From NCBI GenBank assembly GCA_009760855.2, contig WPIO01000056.1:162001-226000 (forward strand): 64,000 bases of DNA, read 5' to 3'. This DNA comes from Cristatella mucedo (taxonomy: Eukaryota > Bryozoa > Phylactolaemata > Cristatellidae). Positions 11,000 to 42,597 of this stretch are shown here, in pieces (positions within the stretch are counted from its first letter, which is position 1; every line of letters begins with the position of its first letter). The notes below the pieces were generated by a model. It had not been told where the DNA came from. It saw only the letters and a list, made by a program, of their open reading frames with translations, and did not search any database. Both the position numbers and the translations under genes were made by a program.

Positions 11000-11160
11000 T
11001 GAGGGGGCAAGGTGCTCGCGCTAGAGCGACCATGCCGCGGGTGGTTCGAGTCCTGCAGCAGGCGATCTTTGTTGCTTTCTGCAAGCGGCAGATCGCTGCA
11101 GCTCTTCTGCCGCTGCTATTAGGAGGCTGGATAATAGGCCTTGGCCTTTACTTTATTTTG
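11000..11160 (+). mobile_element. SINE II-like copy
   Basis: B box GGTTCGAGTCC at 11043-11053, then TGCAGCAGGCGATCTTTGTT, TTTCTGCAAGCGG and GCTCTTCTGCCGCTGCTATT. Only about 145 bp from the previous copy and in the same orientation. Confidence 0.65.
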
Positions 11161-11242
11161 ACAGACGAACGCCCGCTTGCCTAGCGTCGAAGGAAGCCGG
11201 AGGTCCGGTCATTTCTTCTGAATTGCTCCTGTCATGGCGGCC

Positions 11243-11298
11243 GAAGCCCTCTTTCCTTTAAGCGGAGTCACGTGACCTCTTAAAGGAAAGAAGGCTTC
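11243..11298. other. Near-perfect 20-bp inverted repeat (hairpin)
   Basis: Arms 11243-11262 and 11279-11298 pair at 19 of 20 positions around a 16-nt loop that contains the palindrome GTCACGTGAC. No neighbouring gene explains it. Confidence 0.8.
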
Positions 11299-13384
11299 AG
11301 CAACAGATACTGTCTCATGGGAACCAAGAGTCACCTCCAGCAAACAGTTTCCTGTCGCCGCCTGCCTCGTCCCGAAGCCAAGTTCAAGGTCTTGGTAGAA
11401 GCCGGTCCTTTGCACTGGCACGAGTCTATCGCCCGAGTCTAGGGAAGCTAACGAGGACTCTTGCAGCCTTCGACCCAGCGCTCCGTTAAGGCATTCTAGG
11501 GCATCGGGTCAGTCGGTCTACCAATCGCTCGCTCGCTCGCTCGGTCTCGGGACGCTGGCAATAAGAGCGTCTCTAGCAAGTACCCGTGGAACCAGGTGAG
11601 TACCTGTGGAACTTGGCCAGAGGCCGAGGTCTCGCTCGCGAGCCGGACGCACGAGGAGCACTCGACTCGGCCACTCGGCTCTTGCAGACCGATTAACGAG
11701 TTCTTTTCCAGCTCGGCTCGTTACTCAAAAATCTCCCTCCCTCGCCAGCGAGCGACAGCTGTCAAGTCGCTGCTCACGCGCGTCGATCCAAACGAGCCGC
11801 CGCCGCCAGTCGCCGCAGCGGTGAATTTCCACATACGCAAACCGCCGCCACGAAGCGATTACTGTAGTACTGTACCACTTTGCTGGCCTTGGCGGAATTT
11901 TAGCGCGAACAAGAGCTGTTCGGAGGCGGGCTAGAACTCCTTTGTCCTGAAGCAGTGAGCCAGAGAGGAGCGTCAGTGCGGTTAGAGAGCAAGAGCTTAA
12001 GAGCAAGCCAGGAAGCTCTGAGACCAGCGGTGGCGATTCGACTTCTAGAATTGGTCCGATACCCGCGGAAGCTGCTGATTGATGTTGGCTGGCCTGTCAA
12101 CCTCCGCCTTCACTCGGTCCAAGAAAGAATCGTCTGGAACACATTCACTTTTCAAGCTGGACAGAGGTGCCCTTCCAGTGGCCTACTGACGGTATTAATT
12201 CCTTGCTGTAATGGGCCGGGGTGTCGGGCCCAATACCACTAAGCTCTGGCCCCCATTGTCTCAGCTACGTATTTAAGAGTCGAGCGACACTCGCTCTTAG
12301 TGTCTTTTTGGTCTTCTGTCCGGCTCCGAGCTTCGACGCCGTCGGACTCGTTTCTCTGAAAACGAGGGAGGAGGGCGGGCTGTTTGCCGGCGATTGACGG
12401 AACAGGGCGAGACAGCGCTAGGAGGATTCGGTGGACTCCACTGAATACGGTCGTATCGCGCCCGAGCTGGCATTTTGTGTTTCATTTGTGTTTTGTGTGT
12501 GCGAGCTAGCACGTGGTCTCGGCATAGGGATTTGCCGGTGCGAGCTAGACGTAGTTGGCGTGTGTGGAGTATTCTTGCCGCACTGGTGGAAACCGAGTCC
12601 TAGTTCTCCGGTTAGGGTTTAGGCTCCGGTTTGGGCTCAGTGTGGAGAAGTATTCCCTCCGCAAGAGTGTTGGTGCAGTTGAGAACGTGCGAGGAGTGTT
12701 GAGATAAAAAACTGAGCTTGACGCGCAGCGACTTTGTGCGTTTGCGAATGAAGCTCAGTAAAATCCCCAGTTTGTGTGTCTCGCTTTCCAATTCACGCCG
12801 CGGACTCAAGACCCCCTTTAGTAACGGTAAGCAGGTCAGCGCCAGAAACGCTCGTTTCGTGGCGGCCAGCTTATGGCGCGTAGGCGCGCACCGAACGGCA
12901 CTAGGCGCTAGGCTACGCCGCCAGGTGAGCGGCAGGTCAAGCCTACTCCGCCGAGCCTTCGGGGTAACAGTACGCCTTCGCAAAGCCACGATGACAGAGC
13001 CGCGGCTTGTCTCGCTGCTTGAGGTGAGTTGTCCCTCGAACGCAGAGCGGTGGCGTGGTCAAGGTGGTCAAGGCCATCGGATTGCGGCTTTCGCAGCTCG
13101 AAGGAGACGGTGAAAATGACCTCGAGGAGTCGAGAGAGCATCGAAGAAAGTTCCAAAGACTACGTTTAGTCGCCTAGGCGACGCCTGCGTCAGCTCCGCA
13201 GGTTTCGCGCGCGTCGCCTCGTCGGCCTCCTCAAGTTGCTCTCGCGAATCCCTAATGGGAGTGCGGCTCCTTAGGAAGCCGCAAGTGTGATGTACAGAGC
13301 ACTTTGAAGGAGAAGCAAAATTCGGAAATGATCGGCAACTACGGCGATTCAACGGGCCTTCGCGCGACGCATATATATATATAT

Positions 13385-13540
13385 ATTATTTATTTACAAC
13401 TCATTTGCATAGCGCCCCAAGAGAACTTAATCTCTATTCACGCGCTTCACACATGCCTCCGGGGCTCGAGCCCACGACCTCAGCCAGACCTTGATCCCGG
13501 GGCGAGCACCTTAACCGCTGGACCAAATCAGCTTGGCGCG
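13385..13540 (-). mobile_element. SINE I copy
   Basis: CATAGCGCCCCAAGAGAACT, GGGGCTCGAGCCCACGACCT and GAGCACCTTAACCGCTGGAC: near-complete with B and A boxes on the minus strand. A TATATA run abuts the tail end. Confidence 0.85.
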
Positions 13541-13904
13541 TCCGCCGAGGCAGAAAATTCGCAACATTCGTGCGCAATAGTCGGCGCGACGAGTGAGCGA
13601 CGCTTTACGTCAATTTGGGCGAAGCGTGCGAGCAAAGGGTCGACCCTTGGCCGCCGCTCCCCGCCACTGCCGGATGCTCTCGCGTATTCGTTCATGCCAG
13701 GTCAGACTTGGCGAGCGCGGGCTTCGTGCAGCTGCGAGAATTTCGCTATTGATTGTACGCTACAGTAGAGCGCGTCTCAGTCCGACTCAGTCGCCCCTCA
13801 GCCATTAGATCTGCGAGGGCCAATTCCACCGATTCCACGGCTTCCGCACGTGTCCCTCGTGGCTCCGACGCTGTCGCGCTGAGAAGGACAGCGGCGGCCA
13901 CCCA

Positions 13905-14085
13905 CGTCGCCACCGCCCACACAGCCCACCGCCCACAAAGCCCACCGCCCATGAAGCTCACCGCCCACGAAGCCCACCGCCCACGAAGCCCACCGCCCAC
14001 GAAGCTCACCGCCCACGAAGCTCACCGCCCGCGAAGCCCACCGCCCACGAAGCCCACCGCCCACGAAGCCCACCGCCCACGCCAC
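13905..14085. repeat. About 15-bp minisatellite
   Basis: Ten or more units of CCCACCGCCCACGAAG with AGCTCACC variants. Both strands appear open across it; no support for coding. Confidence 0.92.
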
Positions 14086-15119
14086 AGTCGCGAAGTAGCG
14101 CCGAGGCCAACGCGGCACAAATGCGATTAAATTAAGCAGGATTAAAGACTGCGCGGCGGCGGCGGCACGGATGAACGGGCTATTCCTCATCGCTTGGCGA
14201 GTGCGAATTTTTTCCGTGTCTTTAGACTGCAAATTTTCCTGTTAATGAGTTCGGGTTACACTTGTGCGTCGTTTAAGGAATTGCATGCTTTCTTGAGAGG
14301 GCGAAGGAGCGATCGGCGAGAATTGCAATGACGTGACACTGTCGCATGAGATGATTGTCGCATTGTCGCATGAGCGCAGAGCCGTCTGTTGACAGTTAAA
14401 ACAGCTGGAAGATGTAATGCGAAGACGACTTACACCCTGTACATAAGCTGAGATTCGTGGGTCAAGGCCATGCGCTCGTCTCACGCACGCGAGTGAGCAG
14501 CGACCCACACGCACCGCCGGCGGCACAAGGGTGGGAGGGACCTGCCTCCTCCACCTCCCGTAGGACCTATACCGAAGGGGCGTGGTCGGGCAGTTTGGCC
14601 ACAGGCCGACGACGCCTACGCATTCAGCCTTACTTCAATTGGCTGTCCCGTGCACAGTCAAGCGCCCCAGGTCCCCCTTACCTTGGCTTAATTCTGTCTG
14701 CGCCTACGCGTCTCGCACCCCCCCCCAGCTGCTGCCAATGAGCTGCAAAGCCTTGCGGCGTGCAGAGGCGCCCGAGCGGAGGCGCCGTCAACGGAGATGC
14801 GACATTCGGTGCGTCACATCCGATGCGTACTCGCCGGTCGGTAGTGTAACAGCGGCTGGACGACACCTCATGCGAGGAGGACATCGCGCGCGAGTTATTC
14901 TTTTGGCAGGTTAAGTCGAGAACAACGGCGGATATATACCTTGAGAAAGAGATAAAATAGACTAGCCCGTGATCGTTGAGCGCTTCGCGACCGTCCGCGA
15001 TGAAAGAATGCAAAGCACTCGTAGCTGGGCAGTGAGGAAACCTCTGAAAATGCAGCGAACAATCGGATACCCTCAAGCGAAGCTGTCGATTGCTACATTT
15101 AGACGCTCTGCTCTCTTCG

Positions 15120-15330
15120 GGTGTTACAGAAATATGTTAATATCCATAGTACTACCGTAGAATGCCTTTTCGGAATCAAATCGTTTGGGCATACCTCGAC
15201 CGAATCTCAAATTCTTTCGGAGATCGTGCCTTTAGTTCGTATGCTTCCCAAAGCTGGGAACTCACTTCCGACTGACGTCGCAACGTCCCATGGCTTGATG
15301 GCGTTTAAAAAGAAGCATCCGGCGGGAGCC
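15120..15330 (+). mobile_element. Degraded LINE B RT C-terminal fragment
   Basis: PLVRMLPKAGNSLPTDVATS and FKKKHP align in order with AFSSYAPKVWDSLPTCVRTS and FKKNLK of the copy at 16650. No 3' UTR follows. Confidence 0.65.
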
Positions 15331-15897
15331 GCCGGAAATTTCCGAAGAGGGCATCGCGGTCCGAAAATACAAGATGGTCAGTCAATCAGCGGTCTTGAAC
15401 GGCGTCAGACGATAGCCAAACCAGATTCTCTGTGGCAGACGGTCACGAAAATAGCGCGCGGCGGAATCTCCAGCGAGCAGGACGTTAGCACGAGAGTGCG
15501 GGTGCACGCACTATTAGCAACTACACGCGATTCGGCGAGATCCGGCCCGAGATTCGGCTCAGAGATCCGGTCCAAGATTCGGCGCGGAAATCCGGTGCGG
15601 TTTCTCGCCGGACGAGCCTACTCGTTCGCGTCGCTGCAGCGGCTGCGCTCCGGCGCTCCGACGGCCGACGCCGGGCGCCAGAGCGAGGCCGAAGCTCCGT
15701 GACGGCCGGCAGGGGGGACGGAGGGCCGGACGAGCTTCGCCAGCTGCGTTCGTGAGCAGCAGCCGATGAGCTGCCGCCTGATTACGCTTGCGCTTTTGCG
15801 GATTGGCACGCTTGCGATTAAGCGCTTTCCTGCGCCGTCGCGGTTGCTAGATTACGCGATTACTAGATTCCTCGACGGGCGGCGCCGCCGTCGCCTC

Positions 15898-15899
<2 letters not shown>

Positions 15900-15987
<88 letters not shown>
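15900..15987. repeat. (CT)n microsatellite
   Basis: Uninterrupted CT run of about 87 bp. Confidence 0.96.
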
Positions 15988-16649
15988 AGGCGCTCTTACA
16001 AGAGAGGGAGCACAAAAGTCGCCGCTCGCAGTTACTCGCACTTAATCGTCGCGCTCTGTCGGCCGAGCAAGCGGCTTTTCACAGCCGCGCGCGAGGCTGG
16101 CGCCGTTGTCTAAGCGTAGCGTCTAAGCTCGTGCCTGACGAGGTAAGGCGAGACGCCGCAGTAGCTGACGTCCGCAAGAGAGTGCCCCCTGGCGGCTGCG
16201 GCTTCGGCTGCTGATGAGCTGCTCGAACGCAGCGGAGCGCTCGACGAGCGCTTTGACGCGACGTTTGACGTTTGAGCGCGCCGTGCGCCGTGCCAAAACC
16301 CGCTGCGACCGCGCAGCGCTGGGAGGCGGCGGCGGCCAGGACTTCCGCTCGAAGCGAGAGCCGCGCCAGCTGCGTCGTGCGCCCGCAGCGCCAATGGCGG
16401 AGCCAAGGAAGGGGCCGAAGGGACGGCTGCCCTCTGCCCTCTAGAGCATTCGAGGGCATTCATCCTGGGCCGCTCTGTAGATCTATGAACCGACCGTCGC
16501 CGACGACGAAATTATGTCCCACTGCGATCCAATGCGATCCCTACTAAGGAGGAAGGATGCTTGAGCTTGATTAGCGCTCGACGAGCGACTGCGGCGTGCG
16601 CCACGAATGAACTGTACAGTGCGCGCTAATAACTTTCTATTCCTTGTTG

Positions 16650-17130
16650 CACTCGCCCCCTACATAACAATTTTGCTAACCCTGCCCTCCAGTATACAAT
16701 TTTGCAGGTCTTGCCTCCCCCAGGGGAAAAATCCGGCCGCGTTATTGCGTATGTCCTTTGGAGACCGTGCATTTAGTTCGTATGCTCCTAAAGTCTGGGA
16801 CTCGCTCCCGACTTGCGTCAGAACATCCCCTGACTTGACCATATTTAAAAAGAACTTAAAAACACCTATTTAGGACAGAATTTAGTGGGTCCCTTTGATT
16901 CGTCCCTCATGTGCTTATGCGTGCTGACACTGTGTATACTGCCACTAACCACACTTGCATGCTGACCCTGTGCATGTCACCCCTAACCACGTTATTCATG
17001 TTGTTTATCAAGCATGATATTTCTCACCATTCCATTGCATTTCCCTTTACAGCAAATGTAACGCGCCTAGAAAGAGATTGAGTTCTCTGAGGGCACTTTA
17101 TCAAGTGCATTATTATTACTATTATTCACC
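16650..17130 (+). mobile_element. LINE B 3' fragment
   Basis: End of the RT ORF (FGDRAFSSYAPKVWDSLP, LTIFKKNLKTPI, stop) followed by the standard 3' UTR, the AAAGAGATTGAGTTCTCT stem and an ATT-rich end. Confidence 0.88.
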
Positions 17131-19008
17131 GTGACAATGAGTCACCGACCGTCGCCGACCTCGCTAAAACTGACTGACCCAGTCAGGCTTTTCATTTGTA
17201 ACTTCTCCACTGAGAAATAATCTCCGCCGCGTTTATATGCGTAATAAGTAACAGCAATATAGTATTCTAGTACTGTAGTACTATAGTACTTTTGTACTAG
17301 TATAGTACTATAGTAATATATTATAGTTTAGTGGTCATATGTATTTATAGTATTGCCGATGGTGCTATAAATTTCGCAAAGGGCAAATATAAATAAATAT
17401 ATACATATACATATGTATACAATATAATGCAATAAATGTCGCAAAGGATGTTAGCGTTTCGGCGGCGTCAGCGACTCGCGCTTACGGACGGGACGGTCCG
17501 ACTCGCAAGCGGACGTCTTAGACTTCTTACACGTCTTACATGTCTTAAACTTCTTAATTATCTAGGTTGATTACTTACTTATGGAATCAGCCCTGTGGTA
17601 AAGCTCGCCGCACGTCCGACCGGGCGCTGCTCCGCGAGAGAGCGTAGCGGCGTCCGCGAAGATTCGAAGAAGTACATAATAAACTACGCTGTTGCATAAT
17701 GCGGACTCGAGGCTGACGAGTGCTCGTCAAGGTCAAGGCTCAAACGACGAATGAGTCGTGCGATCTCTCAAAGGTCCGCTTCGATCGGGGGACGAGCGGC
17801 TGCTGGAGCGGACGATGTGCCGCCGGCGGGTGCGGCCGCAGCAGCTGCGGCGGACGACTCGCTGCGCTTTGCTGAGAGAAGGGGCCTCGGGAGATGGGGC
17901 GGATGGAACCGGGAGGCGGAAGCTATTCTAGAAGGTTCTCGCCGGCCAGTTTTTGCCAGACCAGAGGCTCCAGTTGCTGTGCGTACATTCGCAAAGCAGC
18001 AGGACGGAGGCGGAACCTCAAAGGACGCCCCGCCCCGCCCCGCCCCCTAGCAGACACCTGCGCAGACCTCGGTCCGCCCCGACTGGGCTTCGGCAGAAGG
18101 CTGCAAACGAGAACGAGGCTGACTGAACGGTAACGCGCCTACGCCTACGGCGGGTGCTTGAAGCGTAGAGAAATCGCTCGCTCTGCTGACCGGACTTGCT
18201 GCTGCTGCCTGCTGCTAGAGCAGTGGAGATGACTAGAAGATTTCAGAGCCAGCAGCGTCGCATTCAGAGCAAGCGCAGCAGACCAGCAACTAACTGGGCG
18301 CGCACGGGCCGGCACCAAGCGGCGCCGGATCGCCCGCTAGCAGCGCCAGCCCTCCGTCGCGAGGCGACTCGAGCGACGGCGGCTGCGCGGCGGCAGCCTG
18401 CAGTACTCGCTCTTCACCACTCGGCTAGCCGATTTGAGTCGTGCCGCAGGCTGCCACGCTTTTTCGCAGGCTGCAAGGTGAAGGATGACAGTCGGTTCTG
18501 CCGGTTCCGCCGATTGTCCTGTTTAAGCGTTCGATTCGGTCGCGCGCGCCGCCGCCCCCCCCCCCGTTTCCTTTTAGCCCGTTGGCGGTTCCATTTCAAT
18601 GCCAGCCATTCTTGACGATCGGTAAGCCTTAGTTCATACGTGCGCTGAAATAAATACATGTCCGTCCGGCGGCGCAATAAATTCTCGTGGGCAGCACGAT
18701 TAGTTAGTTGACGTACGCGGCGCAATGCCGGCGGCGGCGGCGCATCACGCATGCGAGCGCATCGTTACCAACGCTCGCTGTGCGGCTTCCGCGTCCGGTC
18801 GGAGCTAAATCGCGAACGCAGCACTCGTAACGCGCTGCCAGTCTCGGCCGACGCGAAGCGAATACCGGCGAGGGCGCCTGGACCTTGCAGGTCACATGAC
18901 TAGCGCGACTCGCAGGTGCTGCTGCATCGCAGTGAGCGCCGCACAGGTAGCAGCCGACCGACCGACAGCAGCAGCAGCGGAGCGCGGCCGTAGTGACGAA
19001 TGCAAGCT

Positions 19009-19010
<2 letters not shown>

Positions 19011-19079
<69 letters not shown>
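19011..19079. repeat. (TA)n microsatellite
   Basis: Uninterrupted TA run of about 69 bp in GC-rich surroundings. Confidence 0.96.
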
Positions 19080-19080
<1 letters not shown>

Positions 19081-20489
19081 CAAGTCTACATCCGGGCGAT
19101 CTGGACGAGTCCATTCGACAGCGACGTAGGGTTACAGGCTCTCAGTCACGTGCTTTACTGGCCGCCGCGCGCACCAACAGCTCCGCGGCCTCCTGTGCTC
19201 AAATCGGCTCAAATGCCAATGCCAAACGCTGGAAGCGTAGCTGCCTGTCAAACGCACGTGGTTTGACTTGTATGCGGCCTTGACCGTAGACTGTCACCAA
19301 ATTGGCTTCTAGTCGTTATAATTCATGAACTGTGAATAACGAATATCGTTTGTAATCTCGCTAGTTAGCGCTACGTGCCGTTTCAACGCTCGCGCACCTT
19401 TCATCCTCGCGATCCGTGCTCGATACGTCGCGTACGTCATCGTTATCCTCGGTCAATGTTCCTCTTACAGCGAGTTTTAAAGTGCCAAGATATACATCTA
19501 GTTTCCTTATATAGCTATAAAAATAAAATAAATATTATTATTATTACCATCGTTATAAGTTATAGCAATCGACCTGAGTATATATATACTGCGGCTGCTG
19601 GTTTGCAGAAATGGGTCGCTCAGAAGGAGAGCTAGTGCGTAGTGCATAGCGCATAGTGCGCAGTGCTAGGGCCGGAGCGACAGCTCGCGTGCGACGCACT
19701 GTCTGCATCGCACTGTCTGCATCGCTGCTGTACGCATTCAAACGACGCGTTCGGCTACTGGGAGAAAGAGGGCAAGGTCATTCGCAAGTCGACGCGTACA
19801 ATTTTAGCCCAAGAACGGGGTGCCCTCTGCGGATATCGGTCGACGGTGCATCCGCAAGTTCCCGCGCGGGGGGGGGTACGGTACATGCAGCGGGTGCGAT
19901 TGAAAGAAAGACTTGCGGCCGAAGGAGGCGCTGCCGCCGCAGTCACGCCGCACACGGTCCGGCGGCGTCGGAACGCGAGCGCCGCAGATGGGAGCGCTCG
20001 ACCTCGGCCGAATGCCGCGAGCCGAGCGGCGCGCAGGCGAAGGCCGCGCCGCCGAACTCGGCGACGCGCCGCCGAACTCGGCGACCGGCGGCGGCCTCGC
20101 GCGGCGGCCGCGAGCCCAAGCTGCGCTGCTGCTGCAGCCGCCGCTGCGGCGTCGTCTCCTAGGCAGGTAGCCGGGCGGGCGGGGGCGTCTTTGGCAGCCA
20201 AGCGCGGGCGGAGCGGCCGAGGAAACGGCAGCGGTGGAAACGAGGCCGTGCCTGACACTCGCCGCGACGCGACGACGATCGCGGCCGCAATCTCGCCGGG
20301 CATTCCTGCGCGGACGCACGCGCCGAGCGGAGACGTCGCGATGCTCGCGAGCGGAGCGGAGGATAAGGAGCGGAGCGGAGCGGAGCGCGGCCGCGATTGA
20401 CGGCGGACTGACCGCCGCCGAGGCTTCGGCGCTGCTGCATCGTCCGGTTCGGGCCGAGAGGCGAATTCGCGAGCCGAGCGAGCGAGCAG

Positions 20490-20535
20490 CCCCATTGGCT
20501 GCTACCCCATTGGCTGCTACTCCATTGGCTGCTAC
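20490..20535. promoter_or_regulatory. Triple CCAAT-box tandem repeat
   Basis: Three 15-bp units with ATTGGCTGCTAC; each holds ATTGG, the reverse of CCAAT, in a CpG-dense region (about 19.7-21.5 kb). NF-Y binding and promoter use are inferred; no gene start was recognised nearby. Confidence 0.45.
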
Positions 20536-20607
20536 TCTTCTTACACACTTCTGAGATGGACCGCGAGAGCGACGCCTATTGAGCGGGCTACAATTGTACG
20601 GCGGCCG

Positions 20608-20710
20608 CTCTCTCTCTCTCTCTCGCTTTCTCTCTCTCTCTATACCCGTCTCTCTCACTCCCTCTTCTCTCTCTCCTCTGCACTCTCTCTCTCTCACTCA
20701 CTCCGTCTGT
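20608..20710. repeat. Imperfect (CT)n
   Basis: CT-rich tract with many interruptions, just downstream of the triple CCAAT-box repeat. Confidence 0.88.
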
Positions 20711-21004
20711 CTGCACCTCGCACTTCATTTAACCTCACCCGAGCGGTCGCAGTTCGGGTGGCGCTGTTTATATAGGCCATTCAGGCTACTGAGCGAATGG
20801 TTGAATGGGCCCGCCTGGATGATTCGTTGGTCGCTGCCAGCTGCTGCCGCAGACGCATTGTCAGCGGTCGAATGCTCCGGCGGCTGCACGCGCTCTCGCT
20901 GACGTCGCTGAGTGAATGAGGCTCCGCCGGGACTCAAGGCGACGTGGAACAAAACGGGCTGCGAACGGTGGTAGGAGCTGCGCTCGGCATAGTTCGGTCA
21001 ACAG

Positions 21005-21010
21005 TTTATT
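21005..21010 (-). terminator. Likely DNPEP polyadenylation signal
   Basis: AATAAA on the minus strand about 295 nt beyond the DNPEP stop codon. Exact consensus and suitable distance; use is inferred. Confidence 0.55.
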
Positions 21011-21304
21011 TAAAAACAGGGGCGTCGGCCTGTCGAATCACGACTGGCCAACGCCCCACCGCCGCCCGGTACGTCGGTTCTGGGTCACAAGCCCGATCAA
21101 ACGTAGACGCCTCCCGCGCCGCGGGCGAACGGAAATTAAATAGCAGAGCGGAAGTCACGCCAACGGCCGCTTCCGCAGTCTCGGTGTGAGTGCAACGCGG
21201 CTCTGTCGCCGAGGAAACTGCACCGACTCGCCGGGTCGGCTGCGAACAGGCCACGTGACGTGTCGACCACCGCGAAGCTCTCGGTCCGCTGTGTCGGCGC
21301 CAAT

Positions 21305-40611
<19,307 letters not shown>

Positions 40612-40784
40612 CTGCGGGCGGGCGAGCCACAGCGAGCCAGTCAAAAGATGCCGGATGTGCTGTCGCCACGCGAATGAGTGAGGATGGTGCAGGCAAGCAG
40701 CGATGCCACGGCGAATGACGGCAGTAAGGTCACAGACGGAAGGTAAGGGAGCAACGTTCGGCAACAGATGCTATGACAGTGCAT

Positions 40785-40895
40785 GCCAAATAAGAATAAG
40801 AATAACACATTCGTATGGCACTCTCAGAGAACTCAAATCTCTGTCTAGACACTCTACATATACTGTAAAGGAAGCATGATCAAATGGTTAGCAGA
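40785..40895 (-). mobile_element. LINE B tail only
   Basis: AGAGAACTCAAATCTCTGTC and CTGTAAAGGAAGCATGATCA; just upstream of the first recognised DNPEP exon. Confidence 0.75.
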
Positions 40896-40964
40896 ACACA
40901 CCTCGGCCCAGATCATGCGAACTGAACGCCGCCATTTTGTCCTGGAACATTTTGAATGCATATA

Positions 40965-41108
40965 TATAATTCATTTGTGTAGCGCCCTAAGAGAACTTGA
41001 TCTCTATTCAGGCGCTTTACAAATGCCCCCCCCCCGGCTTGAGCCCAAGACCTCGGCCAGGCCTTTGTCGGAGCAAACACCTTAACCACTGCGCCAAACC
41101 AGTGCAGC
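40965..41108 (-). mobile_element. SINE I copy
   Basis: GTAGCGCCCTAAGAGAACTT, GGCTTGAGCCCAAGACCTCG and AACACCTTAACCACTGCGCC. A run of C interrupts the middle. Confidence 0.84.
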
Positions 41109-42597
41109 ATAACGACTCAGGTCATGGAATCCACAACTATTGTCAAGACCGGTGGGCAAAAAAACTGTTGCCGCATTTCCCCATCTCCCCCTTAATGATG
41201 CGCTGAGCTTTCATCATTCGAGGAAACACTAAATGCAAGCTTCAAAGAAGCAGAGCTAGGACACACGACACAGCATTTCATAACATTCAGCAGACGGTAC
41301 GTGCTCAGGGCTAGAGTCATAAAATTGCGTTTAGAGATGGTGCACAGACCACTAGCCTAATGAATGCTAGATGTATGTAACCAAACATTGACACAATGAC
41401 AAATGTGCTACCCATAAAGAGGTATGCAATGTTCAAATACCTACTACTTCTCCAGCTCTATCGCATAATACTAAGTCAAGTGAGTGATTTAGCTTTGCTT
41501 TGACACTCGTTGGGTCGAAGACGTGAGAAAGCAAAATGCTACTGCAGAAGACTGGTACATAAAGTCTACTAAAGGACTTGAGCAGTTCCTGGTCATGGGT
41601 TGCAGAGGGCAAAAAGAGGACTGCCTGAAGCAGTGCTTTATCCCATCGTGTCGGCCATGAAGCAGGAGTACCTTGACCTTGCCTCACTAGCGAGGCATGG
41701 TCACATGCAACGTTTGCATGTCCATTTGTGTACGACAAACCCCTAAACTTGTCCAGAAGTTTATAATGACGTTTGATGATCTTGCGATCTTGATAAGGAT
41801 TGTGAGAAAGTAAAACGGTGAAGGACTGTGTAATTGTTACATTACATGTACAATTACATGTACATTACATGTACAATTGTAATTGTTACATTACATGCCC
41901 AGCTATTCAGCCACCTTGTGATATCTCACATGCCTTCTTCAATGCACTGCAACCCACCAAAGACCATCATGGCCATCAGATCACGTTTGCCAAATTTGGC
42001 AAGACAAATTTTAATGGTGGCAGATCAACTTTGAGGCACAAGATTAATCTGCATGTACACTCCTGACCAGTCATCATACATGCACAGGAGGAGGAGGACT
42101 ATACACCCAGCAACAGAGCAGCAGCAGCAGCTCTGGAGCTCCTGCAGTCGAGCTCGAACTGCTGCTCTGTTCAAGTCGAGCACCCTCTGCTGAAACTTAG
42201 GAGCAACACGCTCTAGGTAGAGTACAAATAGCGCTTTTTCCAAGTCTTATGCTACCTCGACCGTTGTAAGATTGTAAAAACTCACGTTCCTTAATGAATG
42301 CCTTCAATAGTCTAAATGTTCCAATTTCATCCGGTAGCCAAAACACCGAGTGGGATCGGTCGAGCAAAAGTAGCCACAGTGGCAAGACAACATGCACGAT
42401 TGCTAATAAACATTGCCACGATACATCCTGCCCGATGCAAAGCAGAAGCTTTGCCATTAATCGTGGGGTAGCACAAGGCGACTGCTGTACCCACGACCTT
42501 CGATCTGGTGACATTCAAAAAAGTAACGTATACAGAGACAGACTGTTACAAATAAGGCACAGCTTGGGCCGCTAAAGCTCTTATAGCATGTAGCTTA
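41109..42597. other. Intergenic, unassigned
   Basis: Minus-strand frames at 41433-41738 and 42025-42514 have a protein-like composition, but I do not recognise them. A palindromic ACATGTACAATT repeat lies at 41830-41897. Confidence 0.45.

Larger units (their letters stand above)
11170..15119. other. CpG-rich intergenic region
   Basis: No family recognised. A possible first exon at 12990-13022 (MTEPRLVSLLE before GTGAGT) is noted in the findings. Also a SINE I copy and a minisatellite. Confidence 0.5.
17131..21300. other. Intergenic, AT-rich then CpG-rich
   Basis: 17200-17420 is AT-rich with TAGTACT repeats. 17700-18600 and 19650-21300 are very CpG-rich, with long overlapping open frames on both strands and no recognisable domain. 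Confidence 0.5.

Noticed and set aside
19663-20697. Overlapping open frames of 245-297 codons on both strands
   Set aside because: CpG-rich DNA has few stop codons; Arg/Ala-rich translation without motifs and several frames open together.
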